From assembly GCA_017311315.1 (NCBI GenBank), contig CM029654.1, positions 28,190,778 to 28,254,777 on the forward strand: a stretch of 64,000 nucleotides of DNA. The letters run 5' to 3'. Origin of the DNA: Dendrocalamus latiflorus. Its lineage: Eukaryota; Streptophyta; Magnoliopsida; Poales; Poaceae. Below the pieces are notes generated by a model. It searched no databases. It was given only the letters and a program-made list of their open reading frames with translations, and had not been told where the DNA came from. Shown here piece by piece: positions 23,203 to 36,800 of the stretch. The translations under genes and the position numbers were made by a program. Numbering within the stretch: the first letter of the stretch is position 1; each line of letters starts with the position of its first letter.

Positions 23203-24849
23203 TCACCTTCCCTCAACAATCTCGCTGCTCGAACAAGGCGACAGAGCCAGAGGGGAGGTGTCCCTATGGAACTTTTGGTTGTTGCTTGAGCTCGACGGCG
23301 CACTGACTTGGCTGCCTGAAGACTGTTGCATTGACGATCCTGAGAAGAAGCTCGCCAGGAAGCCATCGTTCCCGCTCTTGATCTGCCATTCAGGGACGTA
23401 GCTCGGCCTCGTAGCCGTATCCACTTCGGTCATCTCGATATCTTCAGTAAGCATGGACACGACCTTCGACATTGGTGGTCGTTGCTGAGGCAGACCCATC
23501 GTGCAAAGAAGAACAACACTGACAACTCGTGCAGACTCTTCCTCGTCGAATTCTGCGAGTTTAGGATCTAACAATTCAAGTGTCTGTCTGCTCTCGTGAA
23601 GATGCCAGGCCTGCGAGTAGCAGTGTAATTTAGTTTACTAAATAAATTGATGGAAATTGTTTTGATGTTAAGTCAGGATAAGTATGTAAATGTTGATCAA
23701 CTAGCTCACCCATCCAAGAAGATATTTCCTATCTTCCTCAAGACTCTCATCAAAGTTTGTCCGTCCAGCAATGATCTCCAATGCCACGATGCCAAAAGCG
23801 AAAACATCAGCCTTCTCTGTCAGGTGGCCCATCATGGCATACTCGGGCGCAAGATAACCACTGAAAACACACCACGGTGATTACCTTATTGATTTTCACT
23901 TATTAATGTGCATTGGAATAATCAAGAGTAGTGAGAAATGTTCTTACAGAGTGCCAGCAACTCCGGTGCTAAGATGAGTCATGTTGTCCTCGTAATGCCT
24001 GGCCAGCCCAAAGTCAGAGATCTTGGGGATGAAATCAGCATCGAGCAAGACATTGCTGGTTTTGATGTCCCTGTGCACTATCCGCATACTGGATTCCTCG
24101 TGGAGATAAGCCAGGCCTCTAGCAATGCCTACGCATATCTCGAAGCGTGTTCTCCAATCTAGGTTCAAGTTCGTCCTGCCTGCATTTTCACTGAAGTTTT
24201 AGGCAACTTGGAGGTCTGCTTTTCATGGTGCAGATTCATTGAAAGTTCAGGAGGTCGAGAAAAAGTAAAAAATTACCAAAGATTGCTCGATCAAGACTCC
24301 CATTTTCCAGATACTCATAGACCAAAAGTGGTGCATTTCTCTCAATGCAACAGCCATGCAACTTCACAAGGTTTCGGTGTTGAACTGCTGATATGGTTGC
24401 AATTTCTGCAATGAACTCCCTTTTCCCTTGATGAGATGTCGCACACAACTGCTTTACAGCTACCATTCTCCCATCAAGTAGCTTACCCTGTACACAAAAA
24501 AGGTACTCATTCTGTCATGTACTCATGATTTCAGCATGCAACAAGTACATTATATTTAGTCGATTACGAATCGTAATTAACTACTTGAATCTGCAATGAA
24601 GTGTAGAGCTGCTTAGTCTGCACTGGAGTACAGAGAATACTAGGTAGTAGAACGAAATGAGCGCAAATCACATAAGATGCATTTTCTGCTTCCCTAAAAA
24701 GTTGACTTTTTTGGAGGAAATTTAACTGACCTTGTAAACAAGTCCATACCCCCCTTTTCCTAGAATGTTACTAGGACTAAAATTGTCGGTAGCTGATTTT
24801 ACTTCACCATAACTAAAGACATTAGGCCTTCCCACTATACTGAACAGCT
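23203..24849 (-). CDS. Receptor kinase exons 20-24: cytoplasmic kinase domain
   Basis: Five exons encode residues about 669-1041. Visible landmarks are the glycine loop GKGGYG (about 699-704), the ATP-binding Lys in VAVKQL (about 720), the catalytic HRD in 'IVHRDIKTSN' (about 814-816), DFG (about 834-836) and APE (about 860-862). Arg precedes the catalytic Asp, so this is an RD kinase, and all core catalytic residues are present. The C-terminal tail after subdomain XI is Ser-rich and ends 'SSSEIVEGR'. Catalysis of Ser/Thr phosphorylation is therefore plausible. Confidence 0.93.
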
Positions 24850-27800
24850 CTGCAGAACATCACATCAGGCAAAAAAGGAAGCATGTGTCATTTCTTCCCA
24901 TAACTATTATAATAATTTTAGGCCAGTTTGGAATATAAAAATTTCATAAAAAATAATTCAATTCCCACAAGAATCAGAAAAAGTTCCAACATTCTTTGCA
25001 TTACCTTCCATTTCCACCTCTGCCCTCTTTCTTTTCTGCCTCCAAACAAAGATTCCCGTGAGTGCTAGAATTCCTAAAACTGCAGCAGCGACTACAACTC
25101 CAACAACCAAACCTGTTTTACTGCTACCTGTATTTTCACCGCCAGTACTGTTTTTCTTCGGACCAGGATCCCCTTCATTGTTGCTACCTACAGTAGGAGT
25201 AAGATAATAGAAAATGGATTATTATAAGATTATATCTTGGAACTAGTTGCCTCCTGAGATAGTCAACAGTACCATAATAAGATACACTTAATGCTGAGAT
25301 AGATGGCCCGTAGAACCCCTGTGTAGGAATGCAACAAGTGCCCTTTCCAGCCCAAAAGAGATGAATCTCCATGAAATTTCTCGTAACTGCAACAACATAC
25401 GGCTTCTGAACGACAGCATTAGATTGCTCCTCTGCCCGCATCTTTATATCAAAATCCTTTTCTCTAAGTTCTCCCTGCAACAAGTAAGCCAGCAAAATAT
25501 TTTAAAATTTACAAAAGAAAAGGACAGATTCTAGAATCAATTCAGTAGATAAAACACAATAGAAATCATTCCCACACTTTTGTCAAGTATATTGAAGAGT
25601 AAAGTTGGTTGGATTTAGTCACTTTGTTTCTCTTGCTTATTGGTATACATACACACATACATGGGCCTACGGGCCAAACACACGCAGACCCAGCCCAATA
25701 AATAGATTATCACTCGCTGGTATATTCAAGAATAGGCCACCTGGATGTATATATCGAAAATCCTCCTTCCCAAGCTTTTCCAGGTCTGATTATCTGGGAA
25801 AAAGAACTCTGCAAATTGAAGTACAACGTTGTAAGTGCCATTCTTGAGCCCAATGCCGTAGTATCTCAATGAAGAGGGTGACATTCTAGCTGTCTGGAAT
25901 AGTTCACTATCAACGGTGTTGCTAAACTGGTAAGAACCGTCTATTAGGTAACTCCCATTAGCGGCATCCATGAATTTCCCGATGTTGCTAACACCCCATC
26001 TCGTTGAATTCGTTGAATTCGTAACGTAGTACGATGCACCTTGCAGACTGGCATCATCAGGTTCGTAAATGGAGTTGTCTGAGCCTCTAAAGGGTCTCTT
26101 ACCACCACAGTCGACCGCAAAGGAGGAAGCTACAGGTTATCAAAAATATAGAAGTGATACATATTTTAGTGTTTCCCAAGGAAGGAACTGCTGAAGGATG
26201 AAGAGATAAGGGCTCCTGTGCTCACAATATGGAGAACCAATAAAACATGGAGTATCTTGCTGAAGACAATTTAGTCCTGAAGGCAAAATACTACAAACAA
26301 AATAGATAGTTCAACATATAGTTAAATTAGGTGTTTCAGTGTTTCATAGAGACGAAGGAGAACTAAATGAAGCAAGGGGAAAAACCTGCTGTTGGTGCTA
26401 TCTATTACGAAGTTGTTCCACACCAAATTCCTAAGAGAAATACAATGCAGACAGTTAGGTCACAAACTATCATGTTCAGCATCATAGTTTGTAGTTTCAC
26501 AGTCCAGACTAAACATATAGTAGACATTTTTTTTTTTTGCCTTCTAAAGGACATTAGACGAGAACAACCTACACATGTAAATTGTTCGTGCTAACCCAAG
26601 AAGGAAATCTTCCTGAGAGCATATTGTACGACAGATCTCTGCAAAGAAAGATGAAGGCATATATTCATCAAAAAGAGGAAGAAAAAGAAAGTCCAAGACA
26701 CACGTCGCACAACACATATAAGCTAAATAAAACCCAATTTTTCATGTAGCACAGAGTGATGGACATACATACTGTCAGTATGAAGGTTTGATACTGACAA
26801 AATTGATTAAAAATAATTGAATTATGAAAAAGAAGAAAACATTTTTTTGAAACGAAAGAAGAAAACAACTTACATAGTATTAAGTGAAGGGCTTTTTATG
26901 TCTGGCAAGCTCCCAGAGAGGCTATTGCTCCCAAGAAATCTGGTTCCTATAAACTTTAGTATGGGGAAATTTGATAGTACTACTTGAAATAGAACTGATA
27001 AAAGCATTCGATTTTATACTGATTTCCTTACAGGAAACTGAGCGAACTCAGGTTCAGGAGGGTTGGAGGAACTTCGCCTGTGATGCGGTTAAAACTGAAG
27101 TCCCTGATTCACCCAGAAACACACGAAGAGCAAAAAGTTCGACACCATCACATTGTACTCGCAACTAAACAAGTAGATTTCAAACAGCTTCCCAATAATG
27201 GTAAACTCATAGTTTTTGTCAAAAGTTACTTACAGGTAAGAGAGTTGTACAAATTTTGAGAAGTCCACTGAAGCAAGGTTGTCATATATGATGCAGTTTC
27301 TCAGAATTCTGTAAGAAGAGAATAAAAAGCTATAAGATGCCTCACATATGCCAAGAGAAAGACAAAGTTGTTAAGTAGATGTGATGTCACCGTACAAAAT
27401 ATCCAAAGATGTCATGTTAACCACAAAAGCCAATGAAGACATGTCAACGTAGTAACGGTACTTTAAATCGCCTATTCGCCTTCACAATATAAAAGTTAAT
27501 GAACCACAAACATAACTTTTGCAACAAGCACACAACAGGCGTCACCAAATCTAAAGTTGGAAGAACCTACAAACTTGTCAATTTGATAAGATTAGAAAGA
27601 CTTGCAGGAATGGGACCGTGAAAATTATTTCCTTGGAGTCTCCTGCATTGACACATGCATCTAATTAGAAGTGAAAGGAGTTGATTCCTTTTAAAACTTC
27701 GTGAAAATGTAGTTAGATTGGCACTAAAATGCAAAACAGTAGATGCAGAAAAAAAATTTCCCCTCTGAAATGAGAGTAGCTTCAGCCTTGTTGTGAACAT

Positions 27801-30800
27801 CGAAAACACATGCATATCATATTGGTCTCATTAAGTTCACCTAGAAGGAAAAAATCCTAGAAAATTAAGAAAGTAATCAAGTGGTGAGGCGTCTTACAGG
27901 TCTTCCAAATTTAACAAGCTTCCAATATAATCAGGTATTCTCCCAGTGAAGTCATTATCTGATGCCCATCTGGATGCAAAAGAACAAAGTTAGTGCATTG
28001 ATTGCACCAAACGAGTTAAGAACAGAAAGTATGTTCTCAGAGAATTTACAGGATTTTCAGGTTCTTAAGTTTGGAAAAGGTTGATGGTAGTTCCCCGCTT
28101 AAACCACAGCTATCAATATACCTGTAATTGCAAGAGGAATGGTTCTGTTCAATTATGGTACATATACATGGGTTGTTAGAAGGAAAGGGTAAGTCAAGCA
28201 GAAGCAAGACATAAGTCATAACAGTTGTTCAAGTTTGGTCAAGTTTTGTAATTCTTCAGGAAGTGGGCCGCCAAACGTATTTGCGGCAATGTTCCTGAAA
28301 CACAAAGAAACGGGGATTAGAAAATTCAAATACGAAGCAATTGGTAGATGAAAAATCCATATACTTGATTTACTGAGCTAACTCTTTTTTGATTTGGCCA
28401 AGTAACTTCTACAAGTAATGAGCTTTTGAACAACCACGAATAATATATTATGTAATAACAGATTAAGCAGGTCCATGTGATTGGAGTATTTTTCAGCTGT
28501 ATTCGAGATTACCACAATAACAAATGAGTTCGCTCTTACAATGCAACGAGATTCTTCAGGTTGCCCAGCTCACGTGGTACAATTCCCGTTAATGCATTGA
28601 TTCCCACGGATCTTGTAATTTTGAAAAGAAAGAATGACAATGATGTACTAACAAGATACCACATAATAACACTTAACATTTAAATTGCAAAGCTTCAAAA
28701 AAATGAATTGTAATTCTTACAGATACTGCAACGTGGTCAACTCTCCAATGAATGCTGGTAAAGAACCTGTCAAGTAATTTTGTCGTAGATCCCTGAAAGC
28801 ATCAGATAACCGATGCAAAACTACTGTTATGAAAATGAACATTTTGGTCAATTAGTTGGCTGATTAATGATTAGATGTGGTTAAAGGGTCACGTATAGTA
28901 TATGCAAAGAGAATTTAGCGGTCTTGAACAATTAATTAACCATTTTCCGCCATTAGTTGTCCATTTTTCCTGTTTAACTATAAAAGCATGTTAATTTTGT
29001 TTGTTAATTACAATTCATTAGTGTTGTGTATCTTGACTCTAGACCTTAGATTGTAAGGGTGGATAGATTGGGTATTGGCTGCCAGTACCCGGCGTGAGCC
29101 TTCTTGCTCCGCCGTGGCTATGACTCTTACCAAGGGAATTTAGGGTTTAGGGAAGAAGAGATTCTTTATTGATTAGCTATCCCTTCTGCTCAACGCCTGA
29201 AGGAATATATACTCTTACAAACCCTGTCTCATAAGGAGACCGACTCCTAAACGAATCCTTAGCTAGAGATTACAAAGGACTTGCTTATTCTTATCTGAAA
29301 CCTGAACTCCAAACCGACTAGAACTGCTACTGCGCGTCAGATGCGCCTGCTGCTTTGGCCCGTCGGACGTAATGCCTCCCCCAATATGAATCCATAACAT
29401 TTCCCCCCTCCTGCGGAAACAGCTCGTCCTCGAGCTGGAAATCTGGAAAATGTCGTTTGAACTCTGCAACTGGAACCCAAGAGGCGTCTGCTGATGACTG
29501 TCCTGACCACTGAACCAAAACTTCCCACTTGCCCTTATACAAACGGGAGCGCACAATGGTCGACGGAGTGGCCTGCACGCGACCATGAAGGATGACTGGA
29601 AGAGCCGGAGGAGTTGCCGGTGGAGTCCCCCGAAATTGCTTCAGAAAGGCCACATGGAAGACATTGTGTATGCGGGCAGACGTAGGCAGCTGCAATTTAT
29701 AAGCCACTGATCCAATACGAGCAATGATCTGATAAGGACCATAGTATTTGGGGGACAGTTTGGAGAACTTGGTGGTAATGCCTATTGCCTGGCGCTGATG
29801 GAGCTTTAGTAAAACCCATTGGCCCACATCAAACTCAACCTCCCGATGATGTTTGTCGTAAAATTCCTTCATCCGATGCTGGGCGTGTAGCAAACGGTCC
29901 CGGATGTCCCGCAAGAATTCATCACGGGTACGTAATGTCTCCTCCACAGCAGCGATTTGAGAGGATCCAGCTTGGTACGGAGTGAGGGCTGGAGGAGGTC
30001 GTCCATATACCACTTGAAAGGGAGAGCATCTGAGGGCGGAGTGAAAGGATGTATTATAACAAAACTCAGCCCAAGGAAGCCATCGAACCCACTGTCGCGG
30101 ATGATCTCCACTGAGGCAGCGCAGATACATTTCAATTGTGCGGTTGACCACTTCGCTCTGACCATCAGCTTGTGGATGAAACGCTGAAGTCATATCAAGA
30201 GAAACTCCAGCCAGCCGGAATAATTCAGTCCAAAAGTTGCTTGTGAAGATTGTGTCTCGATCACTGACGATTGAGTCGGGAAACCCATGAAGGCGCACAA
30301 TCTCCTCAAAGAACGCATGAGCCACCGATTGAGCTGTATATGGATGTGCCAATGGAATGAAATGGGCATATTTTGAAAGCCTGTCTACTACTGTCAGGAT
30401 GACTGACTTCCCATGGACCCGAGGGAACCCATCGACGAAGTCCATTGAAATATGAGACCAGATTTGCGTAGGTGTTGGCAGGGGTTGCAGCAATCCCGCT
30501 GGGTGCAGGTGGTCCACTTTGTTGCGTTGACATGTAACACAACAGGTAATGTGATCTTGTGTAAGCTTCTTGAGTTGGGGAATATAGAAGTCTTGTCGAA
30601 TTCTGTGTAGTGTTTTCTGGATTCCCTCATGGCCAATGGAGTGATAGTTCGCAATGATCTGTGGAGCATAACTGGATGAACGTGGGACGAAAATGCGGCC
30701 ATGGTACAGGAAGAGGCCATCAACAAAGGACCAGTGTGACGGAAGGTCTTGATTTGTAAGTTGAGAGTGCAGTGTCTAGAATTCCGGCAAGGAGCGAACT

Positions 30801-33800
30801 TGTTCCTTGAGCTGATCAAGAAATTGAAACTGCGGTATGGATAGAGCTGATAGGAGCCGCTGCTCATCCCGACGGGACAATGCATCCACGACAAGGTTGG
30901 TTTTGCCCGGTTTGAATTCAATTTGGAAGTCGAACCCGATCAGTTTACTGACCCAGTGGTGTTGGGGAATAGTGTTTAAGCGTTGATCCAGTAGATATTT
31001 GAGACTGTAATAGTCCGTGCGGACAATGAACTCTTTACCCCAAAGAAAATGGCGCCAATGGCGCACTGCTTTGACTAATCCAATGAGCTCGCGCTCGTAA
31101 GCGGCTAGTTTGGCATGATGTGGTGGAATTGCTCGGCTGAAGAATGCAATTGGTTTGGATCCCTGGTGGAGAACAGCCCCAATGCCACTGCCGGATGCAT
31201 CGCATTCCACTATAAACACTGCTGTAAAATCTGGAAGAGCCAAAAAGGATGGCGTGCACAGGGCATTCTTCAGATCAGAAAAGGAGTCATTCGCTTCCTT
31301 GGACCAACTGAAGCTCTCCTTCGCAAGTAGCTTGGTTAAGGGTGCTGCCAAGGATCCAAAATGCCGTATGAACTTACGGTAATATCCTGCAAGACCCAAA
31401 AACCCTCTCAACTGGTCAGGAGATGTCGGAATTGGCCACTTCTGAATATCGTCCACCTTGGTTTGATCCATGGAAACCCCGTCAGCTGAGACAACATGGC
31501 CTAAGTAGGAAACTGACTTTGTGCCAAAGGAACACTTAGATTGCTTGAGAAAGAACTGATGATGCCGCAGAAGAGCAAAGACTTGGCGCATATGGCACAA
31601 ATGTTCTGACCATGATGGACTGAAAATTAAGATATCATCAAAGAAAACCAAGACGAATTTGCGAAGAAAGGGCCGAAGAATGGCGTTCATAACAGCCTGA
31701 AAAGTTGCCGGGGCATTGGAAAGGCCGAAAGGTAGGACCAGATATTCAAAGTGGCCATGATGCGTGCGGAAGGCTGTCATATGGATGTCCTCCGGATGCA
31801 TGCGGATTTGGTGATAGCCCGACCGTAAATCCAACTTGGTGAAGTACTTTGCGTGTTTCAACTCGTCCAATAACTCATCAACTATGGGAATAGGAAATTT
31901 ATCCTTGACCGTCTGGGCATTAAGCGCACGGTAATCCACACAAAGCCGCCATGATTGATCCTTCTTTTTCACCAAAATGACGGGCGAACTGAAGGGAGAA
32001 GTACTTGGGCGTATAGTGCCTTGTGATAGCATCTCATCACATTGTTTCTTGATTTCATCTTTGTGATGGTGGGGATAACGGTATGGTCGAACCGCCACTG
32101 GTTTGGATCCTGGTAAGAGGTGAATGTGGTGATCAAAGTGTCGTGGAGGAGGTAACCCATCAGGCTGTTGAAAAATATCCTGAAAATCTGACAGAAGTGC
32201 TGGCAATAGGGCTTGAGTTGGCTCGTTGAGCGCGAACAGCCGTGAAGATGGTCTGTGCGGCAAACCCATAAACTTGACTTGCCGTCCTTGATGCCAGAAA
32301 GACATTGACAAACTGGAGAAATCCCAGAGGATTGGACCCAATGTGTGAAGCCATTGAATACCCAGAATGACATCAAAGCCCTGAAGAGGTAAGGCGTAGC
32401 AATTGATCGAGAATTCTTCCGGTCCAACAGTGAATGACAGGGATGGGCAAAACCCTGGGCACGGTATCCTGTCCCCATTGGCAACTGCCACATTGATACC
32501 CGTGCGATCTTGCAGTGGAATGGCAGATTGTTGGGCAGCCTCAAGGCTAATGAAATTGTGAGTGGACCCTGAATCAACCAAAGCACAGAAGCTGTGATTC
32601 CTAAAAGTGATGGCCAGTTGCATCGTATTGCCTGAAGATATGCCTGTTAACGCGTGTAGAGAAATTTGAGGCTTGTCATTCTCACTAGTGTCTTCTGACA
32701 CATCATCCTCCTCCAAAATCTCAATCCAATACAGGCGCTTGCACCGATGTCCACGTGTGAATTGTTCATCGCAGTTGAAACAAAGTCCTTTTTGTCGGCG
32801 GTCAGACATCTCTGTTGGTGTGAGACGCCGAAACGCTCGCTGAGGTGGTGCTGACATCCCTGTTGGCGGTGCTGGAAGCAGAGGAACCTCAGGCGGTCTG
32901 GTGAGGAGCGGTGGAGTGCGCTGTGCTGGGTTGAACTTGGCGGCCGAAGGCAGCGAACTGGGATGTGGTTGTCGAGTAATCAATCCAGAGTTATATAGTA
33001 GCTTGTAATGTCTCTCTGCCGCCTTGGCTAGACTTACTGCGGTATCCAAAGAAGAGGGACTCTGCAATTCAACATCGGACTTAATAAGCTCGCCCAATCC
33101 TGCCAAAAACAATCCCACTTCGTGCTCTGGCGACAGATTGTCCGCGCGGCAAAGTACTATGTAGAAGTTCTGGGCATATTCCTCAACTGATCCTGTCTGA
33201 CGCAGCAGAGCAAGTTCAGCCACCGGGTTTGATCGAAAAGGGGGACCAAATCTCAGGCGGCAAGAGTTCTGGAATCGTGCCCAAGTTGGAATCCCTTCGA
33301 AGCGCTCGAGTTTGTAGTACCACTGAGCTGCGATCCCTGTCATGTGGTATGTAGCCAACCAGACTTTCTCCTCCTCAAGGGTGCGATTTCCACGAAAGAA
33401 TTGCTCACAGCGACTTAACCAGTCCAATGGATCAGAATTACCATCAAATAGAGGAAAGTCAACCTTGTAAAACCGACCTGGGTTAGAAGCCACCGGAGGA
33501 TCATCAGCAGGCCGTCGCGCTGATGAATTTGCGGAATTGGAGCCCGGAGTTGGAGACGAAACGCGCCCCTCTATAGCCAGAACCGTTGCCTCCAGATTGG
33601 CATGAGCAGTCGATTGTTCGTCCTGCCGCTGTGATATTTTGTCCAAGATCTCCTTTATCGCGCGCAACTCTGTGTTGATTGAATCAGAAGCCATGGAATC
33701 TGATACCAAACTGTTGTGTATCTTGACTCTAGACCTTAGATTGTAAGGGTGGATAGATTGGGTATTGGCTGCCAGTACCCGGCGTGAGCCTTCTTGCTCC

Positions 33801-36800
33801 GCCGTGGCTGTGACTCTTACCAAGGGAATTTAGGGTTTAGGGAAGAAGAGATTCTTTATTGATTAGCTATCCCTTCTGCTCAACGCCTGAAGGAATATAT
33901 ACTCTTACAAACCCTGTCTCATAAGGAGACCGACTCCTAAACGAATCCTTAGCTAGAGATTACAAAGGACTTGCTTATTCTTATCTGAAACCTGAACTCC
34001 AAACCGACTAGAACTGCTACTGCGCGTCAGATGCGCCTGCTGCTTTGGCCCGTCGGACGTAATGCCTCCCCCAATATGAATCCATAACAATTAGTGTAAT
34101 ATATTGCTCAGTGATGTACACAATATGTATCATATAGAAGTATAAACTATATATACGAGTTATGATTTGATTATGCTTTATATAGTGCAACTTATTATAA
34201 TACTAACAAATAAATTACTTTCAATTTAAATATAACTAAATGTATTGTCATGAACGTATAATTATCCTATAAATTCTGATTATATAGTGTCACTTGGTGG
34301 AACCCTGTCCCTTCCATCCGACATGACAAGCGTACGACATTTTTCACACTACTACGTATGACCAATATTTCTATATTCCTATTGGGAGGTAATCTTCTTG
34401 GTAAACAAGCAGCAATATTTGACTCATATAGGCATTAGAAAGTAATAGCAACGCAATTTGAAGTAGTGTGTTGCCAAAAAGATCTGTAACACAAATGCAA
34501 AGACAAACGTGTCAATGTTGGGAGCATGTTCGATTTGGACAGCATATTTCTAGTTAATGAAAAAACGTATCTTTTGAGAATAACATATAAATAAAATGAT
34601 GTGTCTGCTCACAAGTTTATCCCATCTATTGAAAGTAATATAAATATCAAAATAGCCACGTCTATTCGTCTATGATACAGCTGAGATAAGAATAAGTACG
34701 TATATTATATGAATCGACATGAATGCATTGTTCTCTCCATTCTAACCTATTGATGTATGATTAGAAGAGATACTCAGCTTGGCAATCTACTGTGTTCTCT
34801 TTGTTTCCTCTCTAATTAAGAATATTACGTTGAGCATTAACTAGAAGTTCTTCCCATGGTTAGTGTTACCGTGTACATCTATTAGGTATAGTTTGGGTCC
34901 GGTTGCAACCACCTTTCTGCAATGCTTCGAAGGAAAAAAAATAGCCATATGACACTGCAAAATCGTGGCATTGGCTCCGAGACACTACAAAATCGTGGTT
35001 TGACAGTAAGATGCTCTAAAATAGACAAATAGTGGCTATTTGCCACAAAGCACTATGGGCATTTAAATAATATTATCTTTGGTAGTTGGAGAGAGAAGGT
35101 TTGTGAAATGTCTAATTTACCCTTGGCATTAAATTGTATAAAAACTAAAAACTGAGCCAAGTGGAGTCCACCTGTCAGTGTCCTATCTCCATGCCCCTCT
35201 TCTTTCTCTGGCCATGTGCCTCTGACCAAAGGGGCACGCGCTACGGCAACCGAACATCCACAAGCAAGGGCAAAATAGACCTTTCACATGCATTCTCTCT
35301 CCTCCTCCTAGGAATAATATTAGAGTAATGCTTCTATGATTTCCTCTCTAATAAGAATAGCACTATTTTTGAAACAAAGGAAGAGGTAAATAATATCTAT
35401 CCATCATTTATCGTGCTTTAAAAATTATACAAATCACTATTGAGAAAAATATATAAACACCTCCTATAATATTATTATAATGGATGCAGTCTCCTACAGC
35501 AAATAGCCACTATGTTGCAATGTTTCAAAGGAAATCAAAATTTTGCAGTGTCCTACAACAAATGCCACAAAGGTACGATGCCCTATAACCAATTTCGCAC
35601 TCTTCAAATGAGTTCTTTGGCTTAAAAACATTAACATGGAAATAGTTCATACAGGTTTGTCAGGTAAGGTAAATGTTGCAGCTCCTCTGGTATCTGACCA
35701 ACCACATCTAATGCAGACACTTTCCTGCATGGACAAAGGCAGAAAAAAGAAGCTGTAAGAATACAAGTTGAAAACATTGACTAGCATAGCTTCATGCAAC
35801 TAAGCACAGAAGACTGCCCAAATAATCAATTGTTTGATAACCAAACAGAGGACACGTCATGGACATGGATTTCCTACAGAAGTCTTCTCGGAGAAATTTA
35901 AATTCTTAGTACTGGATTACTAAAACAATTGTGTCATGAATGGACAATTATAAAAGCGTAAAAATAAGTCGTAGGATTACATGGTGGAAGCATTGACTGG
36001 CATGACTTCATGCACAAAAATGCCCACGTAATCAATTAATTGTTGGATAACCTCGTAGAGCATATGTCATTATCAGTGCAGGATTTCTAAAATAATTTTG
36101 TCCGGAATGGACCATTACCGTGAAACAGTGTTGCCTATTAAAAACTTTGTTAATATATTTTAGACTAAATTGCATTTTCACCCCCTAATTAGACTTCGAT
36201 TACAGAAAATACAAGCCATCTAATCTTACAATCCGTTGCACTTTGCATCCAGGTCAACTTGAACCGGATGGTCCGAATCTGACCCGCATAACTGACAGCT
36301 CGAGGCCCCACTCGCGAAATCTGGACACATTTGGACCCCTAAACACCCGAAATTCCACTTTTGGCCTCTAAACCAAAAAAATTCCGTTTCTGGACCCCTC
36401 CCGACCGCGCGTTTCGCGAGATGGCGCCACGTGTCCCGGTCGTGCGGTGTGGTACCGCACGACCGCACTGTTCATGGGTCGTGCGGTACCACACCGCACG
36501 ACCTGCCTGTCCTCAGCGCCGGCCGCGCGACCGCCCGCTCCACCGCGCGACCGCGCCGCCCGACCGCGCGTCCGCCCGCGCGTCCGTCCGCCCGCCCGCG
36601 CGTCCGCCCGTCCGACCGCGCGTCCGGGACACGTGGCACCAGCTCGCGAACGCGCGGTCGGGAGGGGTCCAGAAACGGAATTTTTTTGATTTGGGGGCCA
36701 AAAGTGGAATTTCGGGTGTTTAGGGGTCTAAATGTGTCCAGATTTCCCCACTCGCAAGCGCCACGCGTATCGGTGTGTTGGTGTCCACGTTGGCCAAAAG

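Larger units (their letters stand above)
29022..34089 (-). mobile_element. Young Ty3/gypsy chromovirus (Reina-like) in intron 3
   Basis: A 5068-bp element with 378-bp LTRs (29022-29399 and 33712-34089) and a perfect 5-bp duplication ATTAG (29017-29021 and 34090-34094). In element orientation the 5' LTR is at 33712-34089. A primer-binding site containing TTTGGTATCAGA adjoins it, and a purine tract (GGAGGGGGGAAA) precedes the other LTR. Small size, short LTRs and a C-terminal chromodomain-like segment fit the Reina lineage. It lies antiparallel to nothing: gene and element are both on the minus strand, so element signals are read in the gene's transcript direction. Confidence 0.95.

Noticed and set aside
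24236..24276. Extension of kinase exon 21 past 24277
   Set aside because: The ORF reads through into the intron, but the GTAATT donor at 24271-24276 and the phase of exon 22 require the exon to end at 24277.
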